From Candidatus Firestoneibacteriota bacterium (GTDB taxonomy: Bacteria; JACRDZ01), in assembly GCA_016212735.1 (NCBI GenBank), contig JACRDZ010000252.1, positions 1 to 14,557 of the forward strand: 14,557 bases of DNA, read 5' to 3'. A program made the translations under genes and the position numbers. Below the pieces are notes generated by a model. It saw only the letters and a list, made by a program, of their open reading frames with translations. It was not told the origin of the DNA and made no database searches. The first letter of the stretch is position 1; every line of letters begins with the position of its first letter. Below are positions 1 through 7,542 of this stretch, piece after piece.

Positions 1-1
1 A

Positions 2-238
2 TTATTTCCGCAGATTTCATCTGAGGATAAAACCTATTGTCAGGAAATCTCTAAAAAAGAAGCTATACAAAAAATAATTCCTATGGCAATTACATGCAGT
101 TGGAAAAAACAGAGAACTAAAGAACATTTTGAAATTTTAAATGATATTGTAAACAAATGTTCATGTTATCAGTTTTTTTTCAGAGAAAACATAGAAGAAA
201 TACCAATGGTTCTTAAAAATATTTTAACTTCAGTTTAG
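2..238 (+). CDS. C-terminal fragment of a probable HprK/PEPCK-like kinase protein (partial, 5' end outside window)
   Basis: The frame is open from the window edge to a TAG at 236-238, giving 78 residues of a protein that begins outside the window. The fragment reads LFPQIS near its start, then SKKEAIQKIIP, a middle helix with HFEILNDIVNKC, and ends YQFFFRENIEEIPMVLKNIL. This succession (LfPqis, then a 'ls-keA--ll' helix, then 'hF--L--lv---p-y-l-f--di--ip-ll--il') is what I recall at the C-terminus of HPr-kinase/PEP-carboxykinase-like proteins, often found near PqqD-like and peptide-modification or polysaccharide genes. No catalytic residue lies in the visible part, so function is inferred from this tail pattern only. 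The ORF is real: codon use is AT-rich like its neighbours and no in-frame stop occurs. It is separated by about 207 nt from the next gene, which has its own promoter. Confidence 0.5.
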   Translation, partial: LFPQISSEDKTYCQEISKKEAIQKIIPMAITCSWKKQRTKEHFEILNDIVNKCSCYQFFFRENIEEIPMVLKNILTSV

Positions 239-331
239 AAAATCATATAATGTTTCCCTTCTTATTTAATTATCGTCATAGTCCTTTGCTTTTTTCCCTT
301 GGAAATTTCTACTTGATTAATAAAGATTTTT

Positions 332-360
332 AATTTAAAATAAAATTTTATGTTTAAATT
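332..360. repeat. AT-only nested palindrome just upstream of the DUF2723 promoter
   Basis: The arms AATTTAAA (332-339) and TTTAAATT (353-360) are perfect inverted repeats. Between them sits a second perfect palindrome, TAAAATTTTA (341-350). The right arm runs into the proposed -35 box at 359-364. With almost no G or C it is not an intrinsic terminator. It could act as an UP-element-like tract or a regulator site, or be an accident of AT richness. Confidence 0.4.
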
Positions 361-388
361 GCATCATAATCTTGTATTATGATATAAT
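359..388 (+). promoter_or_regulatory. sigma-70-type promoter for the DUF2723-ThiI-like operon, with a dyad between -35 and -10
   Basis: A -35 box TTGCAT (359-364) and a perfect -10 TATAAT (383-388) are 18 nt apart. Transcription would begin near 395, leaving a leader of about 50 nt before the ATG at 446. A perfect inverted repeat, ATCATAAT (363-370) and ATTATGAT (376-383) with a 5-nt spacer, fills the space between the boxes, a normal place for a repressor operator. The regulator is unknown. Confidence 0.55.
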
Positions 389-445
389 CAACTAGTTTTT
401 TATTCTAAATAAATTATATTATAGAATTTATAGAAAGGTATTAGA

Positions 446-2482
446 ATGCTAAAAAATTTAGATTATCAGAAAAAAAAATATATTCTTGCTATTCTTGTGT
501 TTTTAATTGCATTTGCAGTATATTTAAAAACCCTTTCTCCTACTATAGGATTTGAAGACAGCGGCGAGTTTGTTACTATAAGTTATGTGCTGGGAGATGC
601 GCATCCTCCTGGATATCCATTATATACTTTAATTGGTAAACTAATTACTCTTTTACCTATCTCAAGCATAGCGTTCAGAGTAATTACACTTTCTGCTTAT
701 TGTGGTGCTGGATGTGCGGTATTAATATATTTTATTATACTTTTACTTCTTGAGAACTCAGGTTCACGAACTTCTGTGTTAGCAAGTGCTACTGCTGCTC
801 TTTGCTTTGCTTTTTCAAGTGTACTCTGGGATCTTTCCATCATTGATGAAGTTTATTCAATGAGCACATTTTTCATGCTCTTTCAAATATTCATGCTGCT
901 TAAATGGGAAAAAAGTCTTAAAGAACCATACAATAATATTTATGAAAAATACAGTATAAAACGAATGGGATATCTTTACGCTTTTTCTATGCTTTATGGA
1001 ATTTCTTTTGGAGTACATCATGTAGCTCTGCTTATTATGCCGGCATTTTTTTATTTTATTCTTATCAACGATCACAAAATTCTTCTTGATCCAACATCTT
1101 CCGATAATGCAATGGTAACATTGAAAAATGCTCTTGTATTGGTTTTTATGTGGTGTCTGGGATTTCTTATTTATTTCTATCTCCCTGTAAGATCGGTCAA
1201 TAATCCAACTATTGATTGGGGAGATCCTGAAAATATAGCGGGTTTTATAGATGTTTTTATGCGAAGACAATATGGGGGTGTTTCCGGGCTATTATCCACA
1301 TTCCCTCAAATTGTTAAAAAAATACCTTTTTTTGATTTAATAGATCAGTATTCCCCTATTCTTGTAATACCTGTACTATTTGGGATATGGAAATCCTTTA
1401 AACTCAATATTAAACATTTTGTATTTATATCTTGTTTTTTCTTTTCTTATAGTATTGGTTTTCTGATTCTTATTGATCCTCCTATTCCTTATGAATTACC
1501 TCTTTTACTGCAGACATTCTATATCCCTGTTCATTTAATATTAGCTATATGGATGGGTTTTGGATTTACTTATGCAATGGATTTAATTGCAGAACTTATT
1601 GAAAGTAAAAATACTTTAAAAAAAGCTGTAGCTTTTGCACTTACAATAGGGATACTTCTTTTACCGATTCTGCCATTTACTTATGGATTAGAGACACATG
1701 ATATGGCAAAACACTATTTTGCATATGATTATGCCGCCAATATGCTTCGTTCAACAGAAAGAGACGGTGTTATTTTTACTTTTCTTGCACAGGATACTTT
1801 CCCATTATGGTATCTGACGCATGTTGAAGGAAGACGAAAAGATGTTGTTGTTGTTCACCAGCGTTTATTATCTTTGCCATGGCACAGTAAACAGGTAAAA
1901 AATAATTGTCCTGATTTTTTTGTTGAGTATCCAAAACTGGATGGTTATAATGCGCATAATTTAATGATGATTTCAGATATAGCAACCCAGACTATTATAA
2001 TGAAAAATCCCACGAGACCTATATATTTCACAAATTTCCGTACACAAAACGAAACTAAAAGATATCCTTTAAAAGAAACTGGACTTATTGCTCAAATTTC
2101 TTCCGCATCTACTCCTCCAAGAATTGTAGGCAGAGATATATTTCATAATTATGTATATAGACATCTTTTCCGGGACGGAGAAGTTACAAAAGACAATCGT
2201 GTACGCGAAATCACTTCTATTTATGTTTATGGACATCAGTTTGAATGTGCAGTTTATCTTGATTATCGTAAGCTTGTTTATCGTGCTGTATCTTTGTTAA
2301 AACAGGGAATGATGATGGAACCGGGAAATCCATATTTATATAGAAACCTTGCAGAAGCATACAGGGTTTTAGGTATGAGACCTGCTGCAATAAACATTTT
2401 AAAAGAATATCTTAAAATTGATAATACAAGTAAAGAAGCAGAAATAACAAAAAATATGCTCTACCAGATTACAGGTGGATAA
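446..2482 (+). CDS. DUF2723 family integral membrane protein (GT117/TMEM260-like glycosyltransferase) with TPR-like C-terminus
   Basis: This 678-residue polytopic membrane protein begins with a short basic N-terminus and a membrane helix (about 12-30). The DUF2723 signature follows: LSPTIGFEDSGEF (30-42, acidic D38 and E41), AHPPGYP (52-58), W128 with the DEVYS segment (134-138), YLPVRS (245-250), DWGDPENI (257-264) and RRQY (273-276). Further hydrophobic segments run to about 420. A soluble part follows, ending in a TPR-like helical pair (about 614-660, with GNPYLYRNLAEAYRVLG). The family is a GT-C-like glycosyltransferase group (GT117). The eukaryotic relative TMEM260 is an O-mannosyltransferase, so transfer from a lipid-linked sugar to exported protein is plausible here but not shown. 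The start is chosen at the ATG after AAAGGT (434-439). Its stop overlaps the next start by one base (TAATG), so the two genes are translationally coupled. Family assignment is strong; donor and acceptor are unknown. Confidence 0.88.
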   Translation: MLKNLDYQKKKYILAILVFLIAFAVYLKTLSPTIGFEDSGEFVTISYVLGDAHPPGYPLYTLIGKLITLLPISSIAFRVITLSAYCGAGCAVLIYFIILLLLENSGSRTSVLASATAALCFAFSSVLWDLSIIDEVYSMSTFFMLFQIFMLLKWEKSLKEPYNNIYEKYSIKRMGYLYAFSMLYGISFGVHHVALLIMPAFFYFILINDHKILLDPTSSDNAMVTLKNALVLVFMWCLGFLIYFYLPVRSVNNPTIDWGDPENIAGFIDVFMRRQYGGVSGLLSTFPQIVKKIPFFDLIDQYSPILVIPVLFGIWKSFKLNIKHFVFISCFFFSYSIGFLILIDPPIPYELPLLLQTFYIPVHLILAIWMGFGFTYAMDLIAELIESKNTLKKAVAFALTIGILLLPILPFTYGLETHDMAKHYFAYDYAANMLRSTERDGVIFTFLAQDTFPLWYLTHVEGRRKDVVVVHQRLLSLPWHSKQVKNNCPDFFVEYPKLDGYNAHNLMMISDIATQTIIMKNPTRPIYFTNFRTQNETKRYPLKETGLIAQISSASTPPRIVGRDIFHNYVYRHLFRDGEVTKDNRVREITSIYVYGHQFECAVYLDYRKLVYRAVSLLKQGMMMEPGNPYLYRNLAEAYRVLGMRPAAINILKEYLKIDNTSKEAEITKNMLYQITGG

Positions 2483-3477
2483 TGAATAAAAAAGCAATTG
2501 CTCTTTTATCTGGAGGTATAGACAGCACTTTAGCGATAAGAGTATTAAAAGACCAGGGAATTGAAATAGAAGCAATAAATTTTATTTCACCTTTCTGTAC
2601 CTGTGACCGCAAAGGTGGTTGTAAACATGAGGCAAATAATATAAGTGAACTATTGGGTATTCCTCTTAAAGTCTTTGCCACAGGGAAAGAATATATTGAT
2701 ATAATAAAACATCCAAAATTTGGATATGGTAAAAATCTAAATCCCTGTATAGACTGCCGAATTTTCATGCTTAATAAAGCAAAAAAATATATGATAGAAT
2801 GTAATGCTCAATTCCTGGTAACAGGAGAAGTACTGGGGCAAAGACCCAAATCACAGCGCAGAGACGCCCTGCATCTTATTGAACGTGAAACAGGTTTAAA
2901 AGGACTTATATTACGTCCTTTGTCTGCAAAACTTTTACCACCAACGATTCCTGAAGAAAAAGGTATTGTTGACCGTAAAAAACTTCTAAGCATAAAAGGC
3001 AGAAGTCGTAAAGAACAATTTAGTCTTGCAAAAAAATATAAGCTTGATGAGTATTTATGTACAGGCGGCGGATGTCTTTTAACTGACAAACATTTTGTTG
3101 TAAAAGTCAAAGATCTTTTCAAATATAAAGAAGATTCGTCAAGAAATCTTTTACTTCTACGCATCGGACGGCATTTCCGTTCTTCATCCGGACAAAAAAT
3201 AATTGTAGGGAAAGATAAAGAAGATAATCTTCGTCTGGAAAAACTTGCAGCAAAGGAAGATACAATTTTTAATCTGGTTGATCAACCAGGTCCGCTTATC
3301 CTTGTCCCTGAAGGCGGGGATAAAACAACATATGAAGAAGCTCGCGGATTATGCATTTATTTTTCCAAAGCAAAAACAGATATGGATGTTATGTGTAAGT
3401 ACAAGGATTTAAATGAAATTAAAAAATCTCATAGACTTACAGAAGAAAAGATTAAAGAGTTAGAATTAAAAGCTTAG
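2482..3477 (+). CDS. ThiI-like PP-loop tRNA sulfurtransferase fused to an NFACT-R-like domain
   Basis: The 331-residue protein opens with the PP-loop ATP-pyrophosphatase motif SGGIDST (10-16). A cysteine/histidine cluster (C39, C41, C47, H49), NPCIDC (C89 and C92, a CxxC), TGEVLGQRPKSQ (114-125) and CTGGGC (C193, C198) follow. Such CxxC-bearing PP-loop proteins adenylate a tRNA uridine and exchange sulfur, and the CxxC of archaeal-type ThiI binds an Fe-S cluster. The rest (about 203-315, with IGRHFRSSSGQKIIVG, a PGPLILVP segment and A--YFSKA) resembles the NFACT-R domain thought to contact RNA. There is no N-terminal THUMP domain and no C-terminal rhodanese domain, unlike E. coli ThiI. Likely product: 4-thiouridine or a related thio-modification in tRNA. 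The start codon overlaps the upstream stop, with AGGTGG (2473-2478) as ribosome binding site. No tRNA-modification partner is adjacent, so the exact uridine is uncertain. Confidence 0.75.
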   Translation: MNKKAIALLSGGIDSTLAIRVLKDQGIEIEAINFISPFCTCDRKGGCKHEANNISELLGIPLKVFATGKEYIDIIKHPKFGYGKNLNPCIDCRIFMLNKAKKYMIECNAQFLVTGEVLGQRPKSQRRDALHLIERETGLKGLILRPLSAKLLPPTIPEEKGIVDRKKLLSIKGRSRKEQFSLAKKYKLDEYLCTGGGCLLTDKHFVVKVKDLFKYKEDSSRNLLLLRIGRHFRSSSGQKIIVGKDKEDNLRLEKLAAKEDTIFNLVDQPGPLILVPEGGDKTTYEEARGLCIYFSKAKTDMDVMCKYKDLNEIKKSHRLTEEKIKELELKA

Positions 3478-3500
3478 ATTTTATTACAAAAAGGGTTGTC

Positions 3501-3531
3501 CAATTATGGTGCAGGGCAATGGCATTGACAC
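3501..3531 (-). repeat. probable decayed copy of the tRNA-Leu 3' end
   Basis: The 12-mer CAATTATGGTGC at 3501-3512 is identical to 3808-3819, which spans the CCA tail, discriminator and first acceptor bases of the tRNA-Leu plus its downstream flank. The next 19 bases match the T-arm side of the tRNA at 12 positions, giving 24/31 over 31 bases by my hand alignment without gaps. It looks like an eroded tRNA 3' fragment in the same orientation as the intact gene. Confidence 0.45.
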
Positions 3532-3560
3532 TAATTTTAATGTCCGTTCAAACAATAGAC

Positions 3561-3602
3561 AACAACTGTAAACTGTAAAATGGATAATGAAAAATTTAAA
3601 AT
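3561..3602 (+). repeat. dispersed intergenic repeat, copy A
   Basis: This 42-bp sequence, beginning AACAACTGTAAACTGTAAAA, matches copy B at 12503-12544 at 40 of 42 positions. The differences are G/A at its 23rd base and A/T at its 31st. A related inverted copy lies 53 nt downstream. Internally it repeats the motif ACTGTAAA. Confidence 0.8.
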
Positions 3603-3655
3603 TAGTTCTGTGATTAAGGCAGTAAAAACCGATTTTATGTTATTTTTGTCTTATC

Positions 3656-3694
3656 ATTTTAAATTTTACATTTTACAGTACCCATTTTACAGTT
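3656..3694 (-). repeat. dispersed intergenic repeat, inverted copy A'
   Basis: Read on the minus strand, these 39 bases match copy A (3564-3602) at about 31 of 39 positions, including both ends (AACTGTAAA at one, AAATTTAAAAT at the other). Copies A and A' face each other around a 53-nt centre, so the RNA or single-stranded DNA could fold into a long hairpin from 3564 to 3694. This is a MITE- or REP-like arrangement; no transposase is present. Confidence 0.7.
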
Positions 3695-3769
3695 TTTGCA
3701 ATCTTTTTACAATAGCTTAACACTTACTTTTTAAGAAACGCTAGAAACCGTTCTTTAAAGGTACTCTTT

Positions 3770-3791
3770 ATAGGGTAAAAAGCCTATTTTT
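3770..3791 (+). terminator. weak candidate plus-strand terminator
   Basis: The stem ATAGG/CCTAT (3770-3774 and 3783-3787) has an 8-nt loop and is followed by a run of T (3787-3791). The stem is short, and the site is about 290 nt beyond the ThiI-like gene. It is the only terminator-like structure seen before the convergent tRNA gene. Confidence 0.25.
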
Positions 3792-3813
3792 AATTTAGTG
3801 TCAGCGTCAATTA

Positions 3814-3898
3814 TGGTGCCGGGGACGGGACTTGAACCCGTACAGGTTACCCTATACGCCCCTCAAACGTACGTGTCTGCCAATTCCACCACCCCGGC
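3814..3898 (-). tRNA. tRNA-Leu, anticodon GAG, CCA encoded
   Basis: The minus strand folds completely. It has the acceptor stem GCCGGGG/CCCCGGC, a D-arm GTGGAATTGGCAGACAC, an anticodon stem TACGT/GCGTA around the loop TTGAGGG (anticodon GAG, reading CUC and CUU), a long variable arm of 13 nt with AGG/CCT paired (class II, as expected for leucine) and a T-arm ACGGG-TTCAAGT-CCCGT. Discriminator A precedes a genomic CCA (3814-3816). Total length is 85 nt including CCA. It has its own promoter at 3919-3947 and lies 66 nt beyond the rpoD stop. No clear intrinsic terminator follows. Confidence 0.96.
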
Positions 3899-3918
3899 AA
3901 TTATTATAATGGAAGATA

Positions 3919-3947
3919 ATTATAATAGAAGATTTTTCAGATGTCAA
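3919..3947 (-). promoter_or_regulatory. consensus sigma-70 promoter of tRNA-Leu
   Basis: On the minus strand a perfect -35 TTGACA (3942-3947) and a perfect -10 TATAAT (3919-3924) are separated by exactly 17 nt. The expected start is near 3912, about 13 nt before the tRNA 5' end. The promoter lies just past the rpoD stop codon, so the tRNA can be made independently of the rpoD operon. Confidence 0.85.
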
Positions 3948-3964
3948 AAGGAAATTTACAGAAA

Positions 3965-5707
3965 TTATTCTTCTAAAAATCCTTTAAGCTTTTTACTGCG
4001 TGTAGGATGCCGAAGTTTACGTAAGGCTTTTACTTCTATCTGACGTATGCGCTCTCTTGTTACATTAAATGTAGTACCAACTTCTTCTAATGTTCTCGGA
4101 TACCCGTCTCCTATACCAAACCGCAGACGTAAGACTCTTTCTTCTCTTTCAGTCAAAGTTCCCAATACATTTCGGAGCTGTTCCTGCAGCATAAGAAAAG
4201 TAGCTGCTTTAGCAGGTGAAATTGCACCTTTATCCTCAATAAAATCGCCAAGATGGCTATCCTCTTCCTCTCCAATAGGTGTTTCAAGCGAAATAGGTTC
4301 CTGTGATATTTTCAAAATCTTTCTTACACGTTCTATTGATAAATTAATTCGTTCTGCAATTTCTTCCGGTGTCGGTTCTCTTCCATATTCCTGAACTAAT
4401 TGCCTTGATACTCTTGATAACTTATTAATTGTTTCTATCATATGAACAGGAATACGTATAGTACGAGCCTGGTCTGCTATTGATCTTGTAATAGACTGCC
4501 GTATCCACCATGTAGCATAAGTACTGAATTTATATCCGCGTTTATATTCAAATTTTTCAACTGCTTTCATAAGACCGATATTACCTTCCTGAATTAAGTC
4601 CAGAAAATGCAGTCCTCTATTCATATATTTCTTTGCGATACTAATGACCAATCTTAGATTAGCCTCAACTAAGGCCATCTTAGCCCTATAAGCAATAGTT
4701 TCTTCTTTCTCAATCATTTTAATAATCTGGCAGAGAACACTTCCTGCCATACCAGTTTCAGCTTCAACAGACTTTATTTTCTTCTGATAATTCGATATTT
4801 TTTTTACAAAATCTTCTAATTCTTCATATGAATATTTCTTGTGATGAATTTCTATTTTTTTTGTTTTAGAATTTCGAATTATTACTTTCAATTTTTCTAT
4901 AGAAATCACTTTAAACATCAAAAGAATCTGATTTATTGCGTCATTATTTTTTTCATAATATTGAGAAATATTTCTAAGTTTACCAATTATCTTTTCAAAT
5001 TCTCTTTTGTTAAGATTTATCTTAACTATTTGTTCAAATAACTCATTTTCTTTTCGTTTACGCAGTTTTTGAACCTTATGTGTCTTTTTTTGCAGACCGG
5101 GCTTTGCAAGATATTCACTTATATCATATATATTTTTAGTTATTCTTTTTAATCTTGTAATTTCTTCTTTCTCTTCATGAGGAGTCAATACTTCCCTGAA
5201 ATCCGTATCTATGATGTCTCCTACTCTAATATTTCCTTTTTTAAGACGTGCATCCAGACTAAGTATTTCCTTTATCATGAATGGGGTATTTATTATTGCG
5301 GTTCTAATTTTATTCTCAGAAGTTTCTATTTCCATTGCTAATTTTACTTCTGTTTCACGTGTTAAAAGCGGGACTCTTCCCATTTCACGCAAATACATAC
5401 GCACAGGGTCATTCACTTTTACATCTTTAGGGATAGCTATAGCGAGATCAATAGGCTCCTCTGGTTCTGCCTTGCCTGCTTCTTCAATAACTTTAGCATC
5501 ACTTTCTGAAATAGTATTGATATTCATTTCTTTCAGCATGATTAAAATATCATCAATCTGTTCAGGATAAAATACTTCGTTTGGTAGCAATCCGTTTAAT
5601 TCCTTGTACGTAATGAAACCTTTCTCACGAGAAGCTTTAATAACATCTCCTATTACTTCTTTGGGTATACTATTTAATATTTTTTTCTTTGATGCATTTT
5701 TATTCAT
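3965..5707 (-). CDS. rpoD: primary RNA polymerase sigma factor RpoD (sigma-70)
   Basis: This 580-residue protein has all regions of a group 1 sigma factor. Region 1.1-like helices lie at about 15-65 and region 1.2 at 99-128 ([16 protein letters not shown]). A Lys/Glu-rich non-conserved insert runs from about 130 to 335. Regions 2.1-2.4 fall at 340-415 ([39 protein letters not shown], then [14 protein letters not shown] for -10 recognition and melting). Region 3 spans about 416-495, and region 4 about 510-575 ends in the -35-reading helix [18 protein letters not shown] (549-566). It directs core polymerase to housekeeping promoters; near-perfect TTGACA/TATAAT boxes in this window fit that. GGGAG about 8 nt before the ATG sets the start. 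It follows dnaG by 30 nt, the dnaG-rpoD half of the classical macromolecular synthesis operon; rpsU is absent. The identity is not in doubt. Confidence 0.98.
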   Translation of the reverse strand: MNKNASKKKILNSIPKEVIGDVIKASREKGFITYKELNGLLPNEVFYPEQIDDILIMLKEMNINTISESDAKVIEEAGKAEPEEPIDLAIAIPKDVKVNDPVRMYLREMGRVPLLTRETEVKLAMEIETSENKIRTAIINTPFMIKEILSLDARLKKGNIRVGDIIDTDFREVLTPHEEKEEITRLKRITKNIYDISEYLAKPGLQKKTHKVQKLRKRKENELFEQIVKINLNKREFEKIIGKLRNISQYYEKNNDAINQILLMFKVISIEKLKVIIRNSKTKKIEIHHKKYSYEELEDFVKKISNYQKKIKSVEAETGMAGSVLCQIIKMIEKEETIAYRAKMALVEANLRLVISIAKKYMNRGLHFLDLIQEGNIGLMKAVEKFEYKRGYKFSTYATWWIRQSITRSIADQARTIRIPVHMIETINKLSRVSRQLVQEYGREPTPEEIAERINLSIERVRKILKISQEPISLETPIGEEEDSHLGDFIEDKGAISPAKAATFLMLQEQLRNVLGTLTEREERVLRLRFGIGDGYPRTLEEVGTTFNVTRERIRQIEVKALRKLRHPTRSKKLKGFLEE

Positions 5708-5737
5708 TTCTGTTTCTCCCTTTACACGGCAAAAACA

Positions 5738-7522
5738 TCACTTAAACTCCGTATTAACTCCTGACTTTAAAACATTTATTTCGTGTAAAATCTGGGTTTT
5801 CCTTTCTTCTTTTCTTTCTTTTTCAGCATTTTTTAAATCCATAAGCAAAGTTTTGATCTTTTGTTTATTTTTTATATACCTTACTTTTTTTATACAATCA
5901 TCAATAATCTGATCTGTTTTATCACCAAAATTATCAGGTTGTAATATTAATTCACTTATAAGTCTGGATATTTTATCATCCTCTAAATGATAAATAATAT
6001 TTTTAATATCTGTTTCAGGATTAGTTTTTAAAAAAGTAAAAATATTTCTTATCCCCTCATCTGTAATTTCAAGAGCATCTATTTGCGATAATATTCGTGT
6101 AATAGTATCAGGATTCTTCAGTGCTATATGTAAAAGCAATTTTTCATGAGGGTAAGATATATCTTTTTCAATAATTTTTATTTTTTCATTTGCTCCTTTT
6201 TTTAATTCTCTATTTTGGCTTTTATCTGGTCTTTTCTTGTCTATTTCTGCTTTAATAATATTTTCTTCAATACCTATATATTCCGCCAGTTGTTTTATAT
6301 ATAGATGTTTCTGTATTGTACCGGCAGATTTATTTATTGTAGGGATGAGTTCTTCTGTTATTTTTATCTTCCCTTCAATAGTATTTTTATTATATTTACT
6401 TTCTGTTAAAAACAATTTAAATGTAAATAAATCTTTTGCTTCCTGAATTTTTAATAAAAAAGCTTCCTTCCCTTTATTAATTATAAAATTGTCCGGATCC
6501 ATACCTTTTGGCAATAGTCCAATTTTAACCTGTAATCCATTTTCAAGCAATATATCCATACCTCTATCTGCAGCTTTAATCCCTGCAATATCAGGATCAT
6601 AAGTAATTACTACTGTATCGGTTACTCTTTTAATAAGTTTAGCCTGAAGAAATGTTAACGCTGTTCCCAAACTGGCCACAACATTTTCAATCCCTGCCTG
6701 ATGCGCCCCAATTGTATCCAGATACCCTTCAACCAGAATAATGTAATTACTCTGACGTGCAATATTTTTTGCAAAATTCAAACCGAAAAGGATACTGCTT
6801 TTATTATAAATTAACGATTCCGGAGAATTAATATATTTTGGCATATTGCTTTCTGTAATTATCCGTCCTCCAAAACCGGCTGTTTTACCATTATAATCTA
6901 ATATTGGAAATACTATTCTACCTCTAAAACGGCAATAAAGATTTTCCTTTCCTGTTTGAGAACGGTTAATTATACCTAATTCTTCCAAAAAAGATAGCAT
7001 AATTCCTTTTTTTTTACAAAAATCTAATAATTCATTAAGATTTAAAGGTACGTACCCGATACAAAATTTATCAATTATAGATTTACTTATTTTCCTCTGT
7101 ACAAGATAATTATACGCTTTCTCCCCTTCCTCGTTAAATAATGTTTTATGAAAAAAATCAGCCAGAGTATGATTTATGTCATACAGTACTTCTTTTTTAT
7201 CCAGAACTTGATTCCCAGCTTCTTTTTCCTTAAGAGATATTCCAAGTCTGTCAGCTAGTATTTTCACACTTTCAATAAAAGACACATTTTCATACTTCAT
7301 TATAAACTTGAAAACATCGCCTCCTTCCCCGCAACCAAAGCAGTGGAATATCTGTTTTACCTGACTTACCATAAAAGACGGAGTTTTTTCATTATGAAAA
7401 GGACATAATCCTTTATAATTTGTACCACTGCGTTTTAACGGTATATAATCAGAAATAATTTCTATAATATCAGACCTATCTTTTATTTCTTCAATAGACC
7501 TTTCAGCAATACGCAAAGACAC
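5738..7522 (-). CDS. dnaG: DNA primase DnaG
   Basis: The 594-residue replicative primase makes RNA primers at the fork with the DnaB helicase. The N-terminal CHC2 zinc-binding domain shows C40, H43, C61 and C64 (GLCPFHNEKTPSF, then HCFGCGEGGD). A catalytic-core N-terminal segment contains the GRIVFPI (201-207) and FGGR (217-220) motifs. The Toprim domain follows with VEGYLD (E265), YDPDIAG (D309 and D311) and MDPDN (341-345), the metal-binding acidic residues at the same numbers as in E. coli. The C-terminal part (about 430-594) is helical and diverged, as usual for the helicase-binding domain. Translation starts at GTG (7520-7522), supported by GGAGG 9 nt upstream and by the conserved N-terminus; no ATG fits. 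It follows mutS2 by 20 nt and precedes rpoD by 30 nt, so the three are probably one transcript. Confidence 0.98.
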   Translation of the reverse strand: MSLRIAERSIEEIKDRSDIIEIISDYIPLKRSGTNYKGLCPFHNEKTPSFMVSQVKQIFHCFGCGEGGDVFKFIMKYENVSFIESVKILADRLGISLKEKEAGNQVLDKKEVLYDINHTLADFFHKTLFNEEGEKAYNYLVQRKISKSIIDKFCIGYVPLNLNELLDFCKKKGIMLSFLEELGIINRSQTGKENLYCRFRGRIVFPILDYNGKTAGFGGRIITESNMPKYINSPESLIYNKSSILFGLNFAKNIARQSNYIILVEGYLDTIGAHQAGIENVVASLGTALTFLQAKLIKRVTDTVVITYDPDIAGIKAADRGMDILLENGLQVKIGLLPKGMDPDNFIINKGKEAFLLKIQEAKDLFTFKLFLTESKYNKNTIEGKIKITEELIPTINKSAGTIQKHLYIKQLAEYIGIEENIIKAEIDKKRPDKSQNRELKKGANEKIKIIEKDISYPHEKLLLHIALKNPDTITRILSQIDALEITDEGIRNIFTFLKTNPETDIKNIIYHLEDDKISRLISELILQPDNFGDKTDQIIDDCIKKVRYIKNKQKIKTLLMDLKNAEKERKEERKTQILHEINVLKSGVNTEFK

Positions 7523-7542
7523 CTGGCTATACCTCCGTTATC

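Noticed and set aside
2808..3164. Minus-strand ORF of 118 codons inside the ThiI-like gene
   Set aside because: It is a shadow of a well-supported PP-loop/NFACT-R-like gene in the opposite strand.
3901..3926. Two ATTATAAT palindromes as an rpoD terminator
   Set aside because: There is no G or C in the stem and no T run; the right copy is simply the -10 box of the tRNA promoter.
3798..4043. Plus-strand ORF of 81 codons over the tRNA and the rpoD 3' end
   Set aside because: It reads the antisense of tRNA-Leu and of conserved rpoD region 4, has no ribosome site and no recognisable domain.
5211..5570. Plus-strand ORF of 119 codons opposite rpoD
   Set aside because: It is antisense to the conserved region 1.2 of RpoD, Ser/Ile-rich by composition and without a start context.
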